DNA of 64,000 nt from Anaerolineae bacterium (GTDB lineage: Bacteria > Chloroflexota > Anaerolineae > Aggregatilineales > Phototrophicaceae). Position 1 is the first letter of the stretch, and each line of letters begins with the position of its first letter. Both the position numbers and the translations under genes were made by a program. Location: positions 62,001-126,000 of the forward strand of contig JAJDUC010000037.1 in assembly GCA_022826865.1 (NCBI GenBank), in the 5' to 3' direction. Positions 41,093 to 50,106 of this stretch are shown in pieces. The notes beneath the pieces were generated by a model that had not been told where the DNA came from, ran no database searches, and saw only the letters and a program-made list of their open reading frames with translations.

Positions 41093-43342
41093 ATGTCTAC
41101 CCTGAATCCTGATCTGATCTCCAAAGATATGGATGCCATTTTGAACGATACGGCGCCGATGCTTAGCGAGTATCGCAAGTCATCGGTCATGCCGGAGATG
41201 GTATTGCTCGCCCTGCTGCGCCGTCAAAACACGGCCGCCTGGCGCATGCTGAAAATGTTTGAGTCGTCGCGCGGTGTCGACCTGGAGCGGCTGGAACGGC
41301 AAGTGCGGGTGGCGATTCAGTCGCGGCGCGATCCCGATGGCAGCCTGGATTTCGTGGCGATCGGCAACCGGAAGATTTCCTTGAGCCGGCAATCGATCAT
41401 CCTGCTGGATGACGGGCTGACGATTGCCAACTCCATGAACGAGCAAAAAATCGACACTGATCACGCTCTGGCCGTGCTGGCGGAGACGTCGGTCAGCACG
41501 GGCGGCATCCTGCGCCAATTCAGCATCACCCCGAAATCCATCCAGGATGCCTACAGCGACGCCAGCAAGATAATCCCGGCGCGCGAAGACAGCACAACCG
41601 TCGATTATGTCAAGCGCGCTAAACGTGGCTTGCTGCGCGCGGTGCATTTCCGCGAAGAGCTGCTGCGCAGCATGATCAACGTCCTGACGCAATCGGTCAA
41701 TCGCCATATCGTCCTGGTGGGACCCGACGGCGTGGGCAAGCGTACGCTGGCTTACAGTCTGGCGCTGCTGATGGCCGAGGAAAAGGGACCGGCCGGCCTT
41801 TCCAATTTGGTCCAGATCAGCGAAACGGCCTTGCTCGACGGCGACCAGGAAGCTTTTCGCGCCGGCATGAGCGCGGCCCGGCGCGGCGTGCTCTTCTTGC
41901 CGCTGATTCACCGCTTCTTCGGCGGGCCGATCAAAGCCGATTTCAACAAAGCGACTTCGCTGGTGCAAAAGGCATTCTTGAGCGACGACCCCGTGATCAT
42001 TTGCACCACCAGCTTGCAAGAATTCGAAGCGCGCATTCAAGGCGTCAGCGCCATTATGGAGAACAGCCAGGTCATCAAGGTCGATGAGCCGACACTCGAC
42101 GAAACGGTGCAGATTTTGGAAACCATCTCGCCGCATATTGAATCGGATTATGAGATTGCGGTCGATCATGACGCCTTGAAGATGGCGGCGCGCATGTCCC
42201 ATCGCTTTCTCAAGACCCATCCGCTCCCGCAAAGCGCCGAGCAATTGCTGCATCGCACCGCGGCGATGGTCAATATGGGCAAGCAGGCGCATCTCGCCTT
42301 TCGGCCGGAGAATAATGACGCCACGCTCGATGTCGAAGATGTGACCCTGGTCACCAGCCAAATGACGGGCATCCCGGTGGCGAAGCTCGGCGCCGATGAG
42401 CGTCTGCGTTACGCCAATATGGTCGAGCATCTGCGCGAGAGGCTGATCGGGCAGGAAGAGGCTGTGCAATTGGTGAGCCGCGCCATTAAGACCGCCCGCG
42501 TCGGCTTGAAAGATCCCCGGCGTCCCATCGGCACCTTTCTTTTCCTGGGCCCGACCGGCATCGGCAAAACCGAGCTAGCCAAAGTGCTGGCTGATTTTAT
42601 GTTCGGCAGCGAAGAGAATCTCTTCGTCCTGGACATGAGCGAATACAAAGACGAAAGCAGCATCAATCGCCTGATCGGTTCGGCAGTGGGATATGTCGGC
42701 AGCGACGAAGGCGGCCAACTGACCGAACGACTGATTCAAAAGCCCTATACCATTGTGCTCCTGGACGAGATTGAAAAAGCGCATCCGCGCATCATGGATG
42801 TCTTGCTGCAGGTGATGGAGGAGGGGCGGCTGACTGACGGACGCGGCAATGTCGCCGGCTTTAGCGAAGCCGTGGTCATCTTGACCAGCAATATCGGCTC
42901 GGAGCACCTCATGGTGCGTCAAATCACTGATGATCTGCGCGAGATGATTATGGACCAGGTGCTGGAATTCTTGCGCCCCGAATTCATCAATCGTCTTGAT
43001 GAGGTCATCTTGTTTAATGCCCTGGGCGATGATGATTTTGTGCTGATTCTCGATTTGCTGATCGAAAAAGAAAACAAGCTGGCGCGGGAACGCGGTTTAA
43101 CCTTGACCTTCACCGATGGCGCCAAGAAGTGGCTCCTCGAGCAAAATGACGAGCCGGAGTTTGGCGCGCGTCCGCTGCGGCGGATTTTGCGGCGCAACTT
43201 GCGTGAGCCGCTGGCCGATTTTCTGCTTCGCTCGAACCCGCCCGAAGGCACTGAAGTTCGCGTCAGCTCCAGCCGCAGGCGCGGCGGCGGGCTCAAATTC
43301 TCCGCGCAGGTCGAAGGCGAAGAATTTGTGGTCGAGGCTTGA
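41093..43342 (+). CDS. ClpA/ClpB-type double AAA+ ATPase with degenerate first ATPase domain
   Basis: 749 residues. It has an N-terminal Clp_N-like repeat domain (1-150) and two AAA+ domains. D1 (about 190-420) is decayed: Walker A is GPDGVGKRT, with Arg where Ser/Thr should follow Lys; the Walker B site is VLFLPLIHRFFGG, lacking Asp-Glu; and the arginine-finger region reads IMENSQVIKVDEPT. D2 is intact: GPTGIGKTE, IVLLDEIEKAH, ILTSNIGS and RPEFINRLDE. There is no coiled-coil M domain, and the loop between sensor 1 and RPEF is short without an IGF/LGF tripeptide, so ClpP docking is unlikely. It probably acts as an unfoldase or disaggregase using D2 only. The start is ATG 41093; a TTG lies directly before it. 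Confidence 0.9.
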   Translation: MSTLNPDLISKDMDAILNDTAPMLSEYRKSSVMPEMVLLALLRRQNTAAWRMLKMFESSRGVDLERLERQVRVAIQSRRDPDGSLDFVAIGNRKISLSRQSIILLDDGLTIANSMNEQKIDTDHALAVLAETSVSTGGILRQFSITPKSIQDAYSDASKIIPAREDSTTVDYVKRAKRGLLRAVHFREELLRSMINVLTQSVNRHIVLVGPDGVGKRTLAYSLALLMAEEKGPAGLSNLVQISETALLDGDQEAFRAGMSAARRGVLFLPLIHRFFGGPIKADFNKATSLVQKAFLSDDPVIICTTSLQEFEARIQGVSAIMENSQVIKVDEPTLDETVQILETISPHIESDYEIAVDHDALKMAARMSHRFLKTHPLPQSAEQLLHRTAAMVNMGKQAHLAFRPENNDATLDVEDVTLVTSQMTGIPVAKLGADERLRYANMVEHLRERLIGQEEAVQLVSRAIKTARVGLKDPRRPIGTFLFLGPTGIGKTELAKVLADFMFGSEENLFVLDMSEYKDESSINRLIGSAVGYVGSDEGGQLTERLIQKPYTIVLLDEIEKAHPRIMDVLLQVMEEGRLTDGRGNVAGFSEAVVILTSNIGSEHLMVRQITDDLREMIMDQVLEFLRPEFINRLDEVILFNALGDDDFVLILDLLIEKENKLARERGLTLTFTDGAKKWLLEQNDEPEFGARPLRRILRRNLREPLADFLLRSNPPEGTEVRVSSSRRRGGGLKFSAQVEGEEFVVEA

Positions 43343-43499
43343 CCGCCGGTGTGCGGCGGCCCCCAGCGCCTGCGCAGCGCCGCAGCTCGATTTGTCTTGT
43401 CTATTGGCCGGAATGAACTAAAGCGAAGGAATAGAGCGAAGAAATAGAATGATGTCCGCAAGGCCATTAGCCATGCGGCTGTGAATCTGCGAGGGTGAA

Positions 43500-44918
43500 A
43501 TGAGCGCATTGGATACTTCAATCTTCCGGAAATACGATATCCGCGGGACGGCGGCCGGCGCTGCGCCTCAACTGACTCCCGAGGTCGCGCTTTTGATCGG
43601 CAAGGCGCTCGGCGCTTATCTGCCGGCGCAATTCGGTTCGCAGCGGATATTCGTCGGCGCCGACAATCGCCTGACCTCCGGCCCGCTCAAGGCGGCCGTG
43701 ATCGACGGCCTGGCGTCAACCGGCTTGCCGGTTACGGACATCGGCGAAGTGCTGACGCCCACCGTTTATTTCGCTTCCGCCTCCTTTGCCGGCAGCGGCG
43801 CCGGCGTGATGGTCACGGGCAGTCACCTCGATACGCGCTACAACGGCATCAAAATGGCTTATGGCAAGCTGGCGCTGGCGGGCCAGCAGATTCAAGACCT
43901 GCTGCAGATCATTCATGGCGAGGCCTTTATCACTGGTTCAAGGCAAATCGACCAGGACTTCGACATGATTCACAGGCACATGGCGGCCATTCAAAGCAAG
44001 GTCAGCATGGCGAAGCCGCTCAAAGTCGTGCTTGATGCCGGCAACGGTCTGTCTGGCAGCTACATTCCACCGGTCCTCGCCGCCTTGGGCCTGGACGTGG
44101 AATGCCTGTATTGCGAACCGGATGGGACTTTCCCCAACCACTTGCCCAACCCGGAAGACCCGGAAATGACCCGCGATCTCGAAGCCCGGGTCCTGGAATT
44201 GGGCGCCGATCTCGGCCTGGCCTTTGACGGGGACAGCGATCGCTGCGGCTTCATTGACAATCGCGGCCATCATATTGCCGCTGACCGGCTGCTGGCACTG
44301 CTCGCCCGCGATCTGCTCAGTCGGCATCCCAATACACCGATTGTATTTGACGTCAAGGCGTCGCAGGCCCTGCCCGACGCGATCAAGAAGTACGGCGGCG
44401 AACCCGTCATGTGGAAGTCCGGCCACAGCCTCATGAAACAGAAGATGAATGAAATCGGATCTCTGCTCGGCGGCGAGGTCAGCGGACACCTGTTCATTGG
44501 CGAAGATTATTACGGATTTGATGATGCGCCCCTGGTCGCTTTGAAAACACTCGAGATCATCAGCAAGTCCGAGCGAACGATTGCGGAGATATTCGACGAT
44601 ATTCCCAAACTGGTCGCCACGCCGGAGATCGTCTTGTCGGCGCCGGATGCGCTGAAATTCAAAATGATCGACGAGATGACCGACAGCCTGCACAATGACT
44701 ACGAGGTCGTCACAGTCGACGGCGCGCGTGTGATCTTTGATCAGGGCTGGGGCTTGGTGCGCGCCAGCAATACGCAGCCGGCGGTGACCTTGCGCTTCGA
44801 GGCTTACAGCCGCGCCCAGGTTTCCCAATACATGCAGGTCTTTAGAGCGCTGCTGGACAAATACCCCCAAATTGACCAGAGCGCGTTTCTAGCCCAGGTC
44901 GAAGCCTTCGGCGTATAG
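43500..44918 (+). CDS. Phosphomannomutase/phosphoglucomutase family
   Basis: 472 residues, alpha-D-phosphohexomutase. Domain 1 starts with IFRKYDIRGTA. The phospho-Ser loop is GVMVTGSHLDTRYNGIKMA, with Ser in the TGSH context instead of the usual TASHNP. The metal loop is AFDGDSDRCGFID, the sugar-specificity loop is GGEVSGHLFIGEDYYGFDDA, and domain 4 has RASNTQPAVTLRFEA. It interconverts hexose 1- and 6-phosphates to supply nucleotide sugars. The specificity loop GEVSGH fits PMM/PGM enzymes rather than GlmM. It lies 157 bp after the ATPase gene; that gap holds no gene. Confidence 0.93.
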   Translation: MSALDTSIFRKYDIRGTAAGAAPQLTPEVALLIGKALGAYLPAQFGSQRIFVGADNRLTSGPLKAAVIDGLASTGLPVTDIGEVLTPTVYFASASFAGSGAGVMVTGSHLDTRYNGIKMAYGKLALAGQQIQDLLQIIHGEAFITGSRQIDQDFDMIHRHMAAIQSKVSMAKPLKVVLDAGNGLSGSYIPPVLAALGLDVECLYCEPDGTFPNHLPNPEDPEMTRDLEARVLELGADLGLAFDGDSDRCGFIDNRGHHIAADRLLALLARDLLSRHPNTPIVFDVKASQALPDAIKKYGGEPVMWKSGHSLMKQKMNEIGSLLGGEVSGHLFIGEDYYGFDDAPLVALKTLEIISKSERTIAEIFDDIPKLVATPEIVLSAPDALKFKMIDEMTDSLHNDYEVVTVDGARVIFDQGWGLVRASNTQPAVTLRFEAYSRAQVSQYMQVFRALLDKYPQIDQSAFLAQVEAFGV

Positions 44919-44963
44919 ACAGATTGCTCAAACTCTAATGGTTTCGGCGTCGCATTTGCAGCG

Positions 44964-45668
44964 ATGATTGACCGCTCCAAGCATATCTATCGACATCGGG
45001 CCGCGGACTACGAGCGCCTGGTGGCGCGCGAGGATTACCAAGGCAATCTCTTCGCGGCGCTGAACGACATTCGGCCGCTCGACGGCTTGGATGTCGTTGA
45101 GTTTGGCGCCGGGACCGGGCGGCTGACCCGCATGCTGTCGGTCCAGGCCAGGCGCGTCCAGGCCTTTGATATAGAGCCGGCGATGCTGGCGCAGGCGCGG
45201 ATCAATATGCTGGAGACCGGCATGAGTAATTGGTCGCTGGCGCTTGCCGACAATGCGCGGATGGCCCTTGCGCCCGGCTGCGCGGACCTGGTCATTGAAG
45301 GCTGGAGTTTCGGCCATACAGTCCATTGGCATAAATCTGACGGGCTGCGTCAAGTGGATGCCATGCTCGCCGAAATGCGCCGCGTTTTGCGACCGGGCGG
45401 CGCCGCCGTCTTGGTAGAAACCATGGGAGCTGGCCAGCGCCGGCCGGCTGCGCCAAGCCGGGAGCTTGCCAAGCTATACGCATATTGGCGCGAGGAGCAC
45501 GGCTTTCAATATCGCTGGATTCGCACGGACTTTCACTTCGCCTCGCCCGAGGAAGCCGATGAGTTGATCCGCTTTTTCTTTGGCGACCATGACGCGGCCG
45601 CCTGGCTTTCGCCGGACCAGGTCATCGTGCCCGAATGCACCGGCATTTGGTGGAGGCAATACGATTGA
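44964..45668 (+). CDS. Class I SAM-dependent methyltransferase
   Basis: 234 residues. Motif I is DVVEFGAGTGRLTRML and the acidic residue after strand 2 is in FDIEPAMLAQAR. The fold is completed by LADNARMALAPGCADLVIEGW (motif II/III) and MRRVLRPGGAAVLVETMG (post-motif). It is of the Methyltransf_11 type with unknown small-molecule substrate. It follows the phosphohexomutase by 45 bp and could be in its operon. Confidence 0.9.
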   Translation: MIDRSKHIYRHRAADYERLVAREDYQGNLFAALNDIRPLDGLDVVEFGAGTGRLTRMLSVQARRVQAFDIEPAMLAQARINMLETGMSNWSLALADNARMALAPGCADLVIEGWSFGHTVHWHKSDGLRQVDAMLAEMRRVLRPGGAAVLVETMGAGQRRPAAPSRELAKLYAYWREEHGFQYRWIRTDFHFASPEEADELIRFFFGDHDAAAWLSPDQVIVPECTGIWWRQYD

Positions 45669-45687
45669 GGGCGCGCTGATGGACCAA

Positions 45688-45951
45688 TCAGAATGGGGCC
45701 GGCGGCGACAGCGCCTGCGCCAGATAATTGAAGGCGCTCAAGAGCGCCAGCACGGCAATGCCAAACAGTATCAGGAGGCTGCCATAGATGATCTGCCGGC
45801 GATCCCAGCTTTTACTGCGCTGTGGCGGGGATGCTTCCCGGCTGCGCTCCAGTTTTTTGCGCCAGGTTCGGTCGCGATCCAATATCAGGATGATGCCCCA
45901 AGCGATGAAGGGGCAGCCAAACAAACAGCCGAAACACAAGGCCGCGATCAT
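45688..45951 (-). CDS. Small two-helix membrane protein, hypothetical
   Basis: 87 residues with two hydrophobic helices (IAALCFGCLFGCPFIAWGIILIL and IIYGSLLILFGIAVLALLSAF) separated by a basic loop (RTWRKKLERSREASPPQRSK). The helix-loop-helix pattern argues for a real gene, but it has only a weak ribosome site and no recognised family. Confidence 0.5.
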   Translation of the reverse strand: MIAALCFGCLFGCPFIAWGIILILDRDRTWRKKLERSREASPPQRSKSWDRRQIIYGSLLILFGIAVLALLSAFNYLAQALSPPAPF

Positions 45952-46145
45952 GTGTCATGCCGTCCCGGAATCTTCCAACGGGCGCTGGAGCGTCGTTCGC
46001 GATTGTCGAATTTTCCCGCTTGTCGCCGGTCCGCGCCAGGCGCAGTTTTCACGGGGCGGCACTATTGCAAGATAAGCGATTTGGGTTATGATGATTTTTC
46101 AACGTCCTCCTGCTAAGTTGAAACGCCACCGCAACAGGTCGAATT

Positions 46146-46820
46146 ATGCGTAAGCTGAATGCCCCTGATTTGGCGCCAAACCTGGAATTTGAAGTCGACC
46201 GGGAGCACTCGGGTGTTCGCATCCTGGGCTGCCTGACATTCTTTTTCAGTTCCGTGATCGGATACCTGATTCTGAACTCCTTCGTTCCCAACGGCGGCTT
46301 GATCGTCGTTGGCGCGGCCATAGCGATCGCCGTCGCCCTGACTTATGCCGCAGATTATTTGAGCAAGATTTACTGGCCGAGCAATCGCGCTATTCAATTC
46401 GTCGACGATGTCATCCGTTTGATGAAAGGCGCCGCTGTTCAAGGGGAGATTGACGCGCGCGAGCATGTCAACCTCTTGATGTGGCATTTTGAAGCTAAAC
46501 GCCACCCGCGCGTGCCCAAGGGCTGGTATGTCGTGGCCAGCGCCTTGGAGCAAGATGGCGAATATATTGTTAGTTATAGCATCGCCTCCCCGCAGGATTT
46601 CGAAGCTTTGCCGCTTTCGCGCCTCTCGTTGAAATACCAGCGCAAAAAAGAAAAGAAGGGTGAAAGCCGCGATCTGCGCGAGGCCGGCAGCCACCGGCGC
46701 ATCGCCATGGCCGAGTTTCATCGAGGCGAGTTTGGCGCGGAGATGGCTCTAGAAGATTACCACGCCTACCTGGATTATCTGGCGGATACTTATACTTCCT
46801 GGATGCCGAAGGACAAATGA
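46146..46820 (+). CDS. Hypothetical membrane protein
   Basis: 224 residues. Two adjoining helices (about 28-70, ILGCLTFFFSSVIGYLILN and GGLIVVGAAIAIAVALTYAA) are followed by a cytoplasmic domain with KGAAVQGEIDAREHVNLLMWHFEAKRH-type charged helices and a Lys-rich stretch (KYQRKKEKKGES). No family recognised. Its stop overlaps the start of the next gene (ATGA, 46817-46820), so the two products are made together. Confidence 0.65.
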   Translation: MRKLNAPDLAPNLEFEVDREHSGVRILGCLTFFFSSVIGYLILNSFVPNGGLIVVGAAIAIAVALTYAADYLSKIYWPSNRAIQFVDDVIRLMKGAAVQGEIDAREHVNLLMWHFEAKRHPRVPKGWYVVASALEQDGEYIVSYSIASPQDFEALPLSRLSLKYQRKKEKKGESRDLREAGSHRRIAMAEFHRGEFGAEMALEDYHAYLDYLADTYTSWMPKDK

Positions 46821-48340
46821 CCGCTTCGCCCAGATTCGCCCTCTGCATCGCGTTTCTTCTAATCAGCATGGCTACGCCGCAGGCGCAGTATAGGCTCCTG
46901 CAAGTTGGGGACTTCGTCGATGGCGAGCTCGCCAATGGCGAAACCCAGCGTTTCGCCATCAACCTCCTGGAATTGACATTGCTGTCCTTTCGAGTCGAAG
47001 CCCAAAGCGACGCGCTTGACCCCTTGCTGGAAATCTTTGATCTTAACGGCACGCTTGTGGCCGCCAATGACGATTACAGTTATCCTGATTCGCGCGATTC
47101 CATCATCCAGGCATTTGTGGCGCCCGTGACCGGCGCCTATACCATTGCCGTCAGCGCGGTGGGCGAAAGCAACGGTTCCTACCGCTTGCATATCTTGCCC
47201 GGTTATGATGTGCTGGCCCTGCGCGATCTGGAGGTGGAGCAGACAAACTGGGAGGTCGCGCATAGCGACGCCCTGGTTGGCCTGTCCGAAGCCAGCCATT
47301 TCGCCTTGGATATTCAGGGTGTTGGGCGATCCGCCATTCTGATCGGCTTGCACCTTCCCGTCGAGCGCGACATCTATTTTGAAGCCGCATTCCAGTCTGT
47401 GCAATCAAGCAATGAATGGCAAGTTGGTCTGGCCTTCCGCTATCTGGCGCCCGATCGCTACCATCGTGTGCTGTTGAACAAGAACGGATTCTGGCAAGTG
47501 GAACGTGTGGAAGCCGAAGATGTGATGGTCTTGCGCAAGTGGACGACGCACCCGGCCATCGCCGCCGGCAGCCGGAGTTTCCGCTTGGGTGTTCTTGTGA
47601 GCGGGCGCCATTTCGACATTGTATATAATGGACAGGTCGTTGGTTCGGCCGCCAGCGACGCGCCCGCGGAGCCGGGCGGCGTCGGCATCGCTATGCGTAC
47701 CGACCGCGTTAATGGCGGCGCCGTTTCGCTTTCGGTCGCGCAAACGGTCGTGACTCTGCCAACGCGCGTAGACGGCATGGTCCTGCTGCCGCAGCGCCTT
47801 CTAGCGCGCGGATATTATGCGATGACGATTGATCTGGCGCGCCAGCAGTTAGCGCCGGTCGGCGGCGAAATCCGATTGTATCTGCCGGAGAGCTTTGTGC
47901 ACCGCCGGAATCCGGGCGTATCTCGTTTGCCGGTGGCCTCCAACTTCGTCTTTGAGCAGTTTGCCATCGGCGGTTGGCTGACAAGCAGCGGGCGCGAAAA
48001 CTCCAACGGCGGCTGCGGCATTTATTTCCATTTCAACAACGAAGAAAATTACACACTGGCTTACGTCACCCGGTCGGGCGATGCCGGCGTATCGCGGCGC
48101 AGCGCCGCCGGCTTCGACCCCGGCATCTACAGCCAGGGGCCGCCGCCTGATGGCGAGGCGCAATATCTGCTGGCGATCGTTACCGATGAAGTGATCCGCC
48201 TCTACGCCGATCAAGAATACATCGGCAGCATGGATCATCAGCCGCGGACCGGCGGCATCGGCATCGCCGCCGTGAATTTCGAAGAGGTGGATACCGGCTG
48301 CAGCTTCAAGGACCTATGGCTGTTGAGTTTTGATGATTGA
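46817..48340 (+). CDS. Secreted protein with PPC-type beta domain and LamG-like domains
   Basis: 507 residues. A Sec signal peptide (FALCIAFLLISMATPQAQ) precedes a bacterial pre-peptidase C-terminal (PPC)-like domain at about 27-130 (VGDFVDGELANGETQRFAINL, DPLLEIFDLNGTLVAANDDY, TGAYTIAVSAVG). Two concanavalin-like/DUF1080-type beta domains follow, marked by VGLAFRYLAPDRYHRVLL and GGCGIYFHFNNEENYTLAYV, each ending in GGVGIA/GGIGIA. There are no catalytic residues I can name; it is likely a surface carbohydrate- or protein-binding protein. It is translationally coupled to the membrane protein before it. Confidence 0.78.
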   Translation: MTASPRFALCIAFLLISMATPQAQYRLLQVGDFVDGELANGETQRFAINLLELTLLSFRVEAQSDALDPLLEIFDLNGTLVAANDDYSYPDSRDSIIQAFVAPVTGAYTIAVSAVGESNGSYRLHILPGYDVLALRDLEVEQTNWEVAHSDALVGLSEASHFALDIQGVGRSAILIGLHLPVERDIYFEAAFQSVQSSNEWQVGLAFRYLAPDRYHRVLLNKNGFWQVERVEAEDVMVLRKWTTHPAIAAGSRSFRLGVLVSGRHFDIVYNGQVVGSAASDAPAEPGGVGIAMRTDRVNGGAVSLSVAQTVVTLPTRVDGMVLLPQRLLARGYYAMTIDLARQQLAPVGGEIRLYLPESFVHRRNPGVSRLPVASNFVFEQFAIGGWLTSSGRENSNGGCGIYFHFNNEENYTLAYVTRSGDAGVSRRSAAGFDPGIYSQGPPPDGEAQYLLAIVTDEVIRLYADQEYIGSMDHQPRTGGIGIAAVNFEEVDTGCSFKDLWLLSFDD

Positions 48341-48372
48341 TGGCGCTTGCGGCGCGAGACAAGACAATGCGC

Positions 48373-48404
48373 AAAAAAGCCCCACGTCATGGTGGGGCTT
48401 TGCA
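48373..48404. terminator. Bidirectional intrinsic terminator
   Basis: AAAGCCCCAC pairs perfectly with GTGGGGCTTT around a 6-nt loop, flanked by A-rich sequence on the left and T-containing sequence on the right. It serves the plus-strand gene ending at 48340 and the minus-strand gene ending at 48425. Confidence 0.9.
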
Positions 48405-48424
48405 TTTGACTTATGCCGCCGGAA

Positions 48425-49918
48425 TCAGCCCAGCGCGCCGCGCAGCGCGCCGCAAGCCGGGCAGCCGCCGCCGGGCCTGACGATTGCGTAGCCGTATTGT
48501 GGATCGGCTCCCCAATGGGTGAAGTTCAGGTTCCACACGATCATAAGCCGAACGCGCCCCGAATCGCGCGAGAGGCGCGCCGCTTCGGCCAGCCATTGCG
48601 CTTGTTCGGCTAGGGTAATCGGATCATTGGGCGTCCAGTTGAAGCCCTGTGGAATCCCTGATGGCATGCCTTCGCCGCTCAGGTAACCCAATTCCGTCCA
48701 GCAGACTTTGCTGCTGGGGAAGAATTGCGCGCCGCGGTTCAGCATCTGGCTGAAGTAATATGTGGGGTAGTTTCCGCGCGGGTCGCCACTGTTGCGGGTT
48801 GGGCTGAGCACGCCTTCGTTATAGTGCAAGCCGAGGCAATCCATGAATTGGGCGGCGCCGGCTTGGGCCATCTGCTGCATAAAGACATCGTCATTGCAAA
48901 CGCCGACGCGGTCCGCGTCTCTCGCCAGACATCCGGCTGCGCCCGCGTATCCAGTCGGCGCCGGCGCTCCGCTGATGACCAGGACGTTGGGATTGGCCGA
49001 CTTGATCGCTGTGTACGCCGCTCTTAGGAGTTTGGTGTATTCGGCGCCATTGATCCGATTGTAGGGCCATTCGCGGTCGATATTCGGTTCATTCCAGACT
49101 TCTATGGCATCAGCGCCGTTCTGCGCCAGGAAGGCGACGTACTGGGCAAACTCGTTGACATAGCCGTCGAAGTCTTGCGCCAGGCGGTCCCGGCTGCCGA
49201 GCGCGCCAAGCAAGACTTTGAAGCCGTTGGCATGGGCCTGCGCAATGAGATCGCGACCGTCAGATATGCCGTGCCGCACCTGCTTTTTCACCCAGACCAT
49301 GCCTGCGCTGCGCAATTGCCCGGCAGTTGACCCGTCGAATCCCGCGATGTGGCCGCCCAACTCGAAACCACTGACATTTGCCGTGCTGGCTACGGCCGGC
49401 GCCGCTGCGGGCGCGGCTTCGCCTTGGTCCGCCGTATCCGCTTGCGCCGTTTCCGGCGGCGGCGCTGGCGGCGGCGCATACTGCGGCGGCACGATAGCTT
49501 CGTCGCAGATTACCAGCACTTGATGGTCATAACTGATCCGCGCCTGATATTCATGGCCGGAGGAATCGAGGATCGAAATCGTCCAGCCAAAAAGAATGTC
49601 GGTGCGCTTTTGCGGGTGCGGCACCGCGTCTGTGCAACTGTCGATGCCAAAGGCGCCATAGACGTTCAAACTGTCAACCGAACTCCAGTTGTCTTCGTAA
49701 AAGCGCCATCTCAGAATGCGCAGCGAGTGGCCGATATCCTTTTCGATGGCGTCGCGCGCCATCTGGAAACTGACCATCACCGGGTCGCCCGTGTAGGTTG
49801 TTTCTGTCGTCGCATCGTCTTGCGCGAATGAGATTGTGACAGAGCCCAACGCAAGCAGAGCCGCGACGAGTAAGAGCAGCGAGCGCAATCCGGACGATTT
49901 AGCTGTTTGCGAATTCAT
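48425..49918 (-). CDS. Secreted glycoside hydrolase-like protein, clan GH-A
   Basis: 497 residues from ATG 49918 (GAGGGGA upstream). The signal peptide is SLLLLVAALLALGSVTISFAQ. An N-terminal domain of about 120 residues, then an Ala/Pro linker, precede a TIM-barrel domain. The acid/base candidate is Glu in IEVWNEPNID (strand 4) and the nucleophile candidate is Glu in VCWTELGYLSGEG (strand 7), the clan GH-A pattern. GLHYNEGVLSPTRNSGD is another conserved loop. It probably cleaves a polysaccharide outside the membrane; the GH family (GH5, GH39 or neighbour) is unresolved. The C-terminus holds a CPAC pair. Confidence 0.83.
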   Translation of the reverse strand: MNSQTAKSSGLRSLLLLVAALLALGSVTISFAQDDATTETTYTGDPVMVSFQMARDAIEKDIGHSLRILRWRFYEDNWSSVDSLNVYGAFGIDSCTDAVPHPQKRTDILFGWTISILDSSGHEYQARISYDHQVLVICDEAIVPPQYAPPPAPPPETAQADTADQGEAAPAAAPAVASTANVSGFELGGHIAGFDGSTAGQLRSAGMVWVKKQVRHGISDGRDLIAQAHANGFKVLLGALGSRDRLAQDFDGYVNEFAQYVAFLAQNGADAIEVWNEPNIDREWPYNRINGAEYTKLLRAAYTAIKSANPNVLVISGAPAPTGYAGAAGCLARDADRVGVCNDDVFMQQMAQAGAAQFMDCLGLHYNEGVLSPTRNSGDPRGNYPTYYFSQMLNRGAQFFPSSKVCWTELGYLSGEGMPSGIPQGFNWTPNDPITLAEQAQWLAEAARLSRDSGRVRLMIVWNLNFTHWGADPQYGYAIVRPGGGCPACGALRGALG

Positions 49919-50106
49919 GTTAGTCCCCTCAAAGCCGGCATTGAATGAATCATCGAAAGCATAACCAAATTGCCTGAATTTGCTATAGTTCATTTGCGTC
50001 GCAGGTTAAGCGTTGGCTGTGCGTATTGCCCTTGATTGCGTATCACAGGCGCGTTTGGCCTCCCGAAGGGCAGGGGGCCGTCAGTCCGGACGCGGCCGGG
50101 CATGTT

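Noticed and set aside
41180-42469. 429-codon minus-strand open frame opposite the Clp-like gene
   Set aside because: Shadow of the coding strand; the opposite frame has clear AAA+ motifs.
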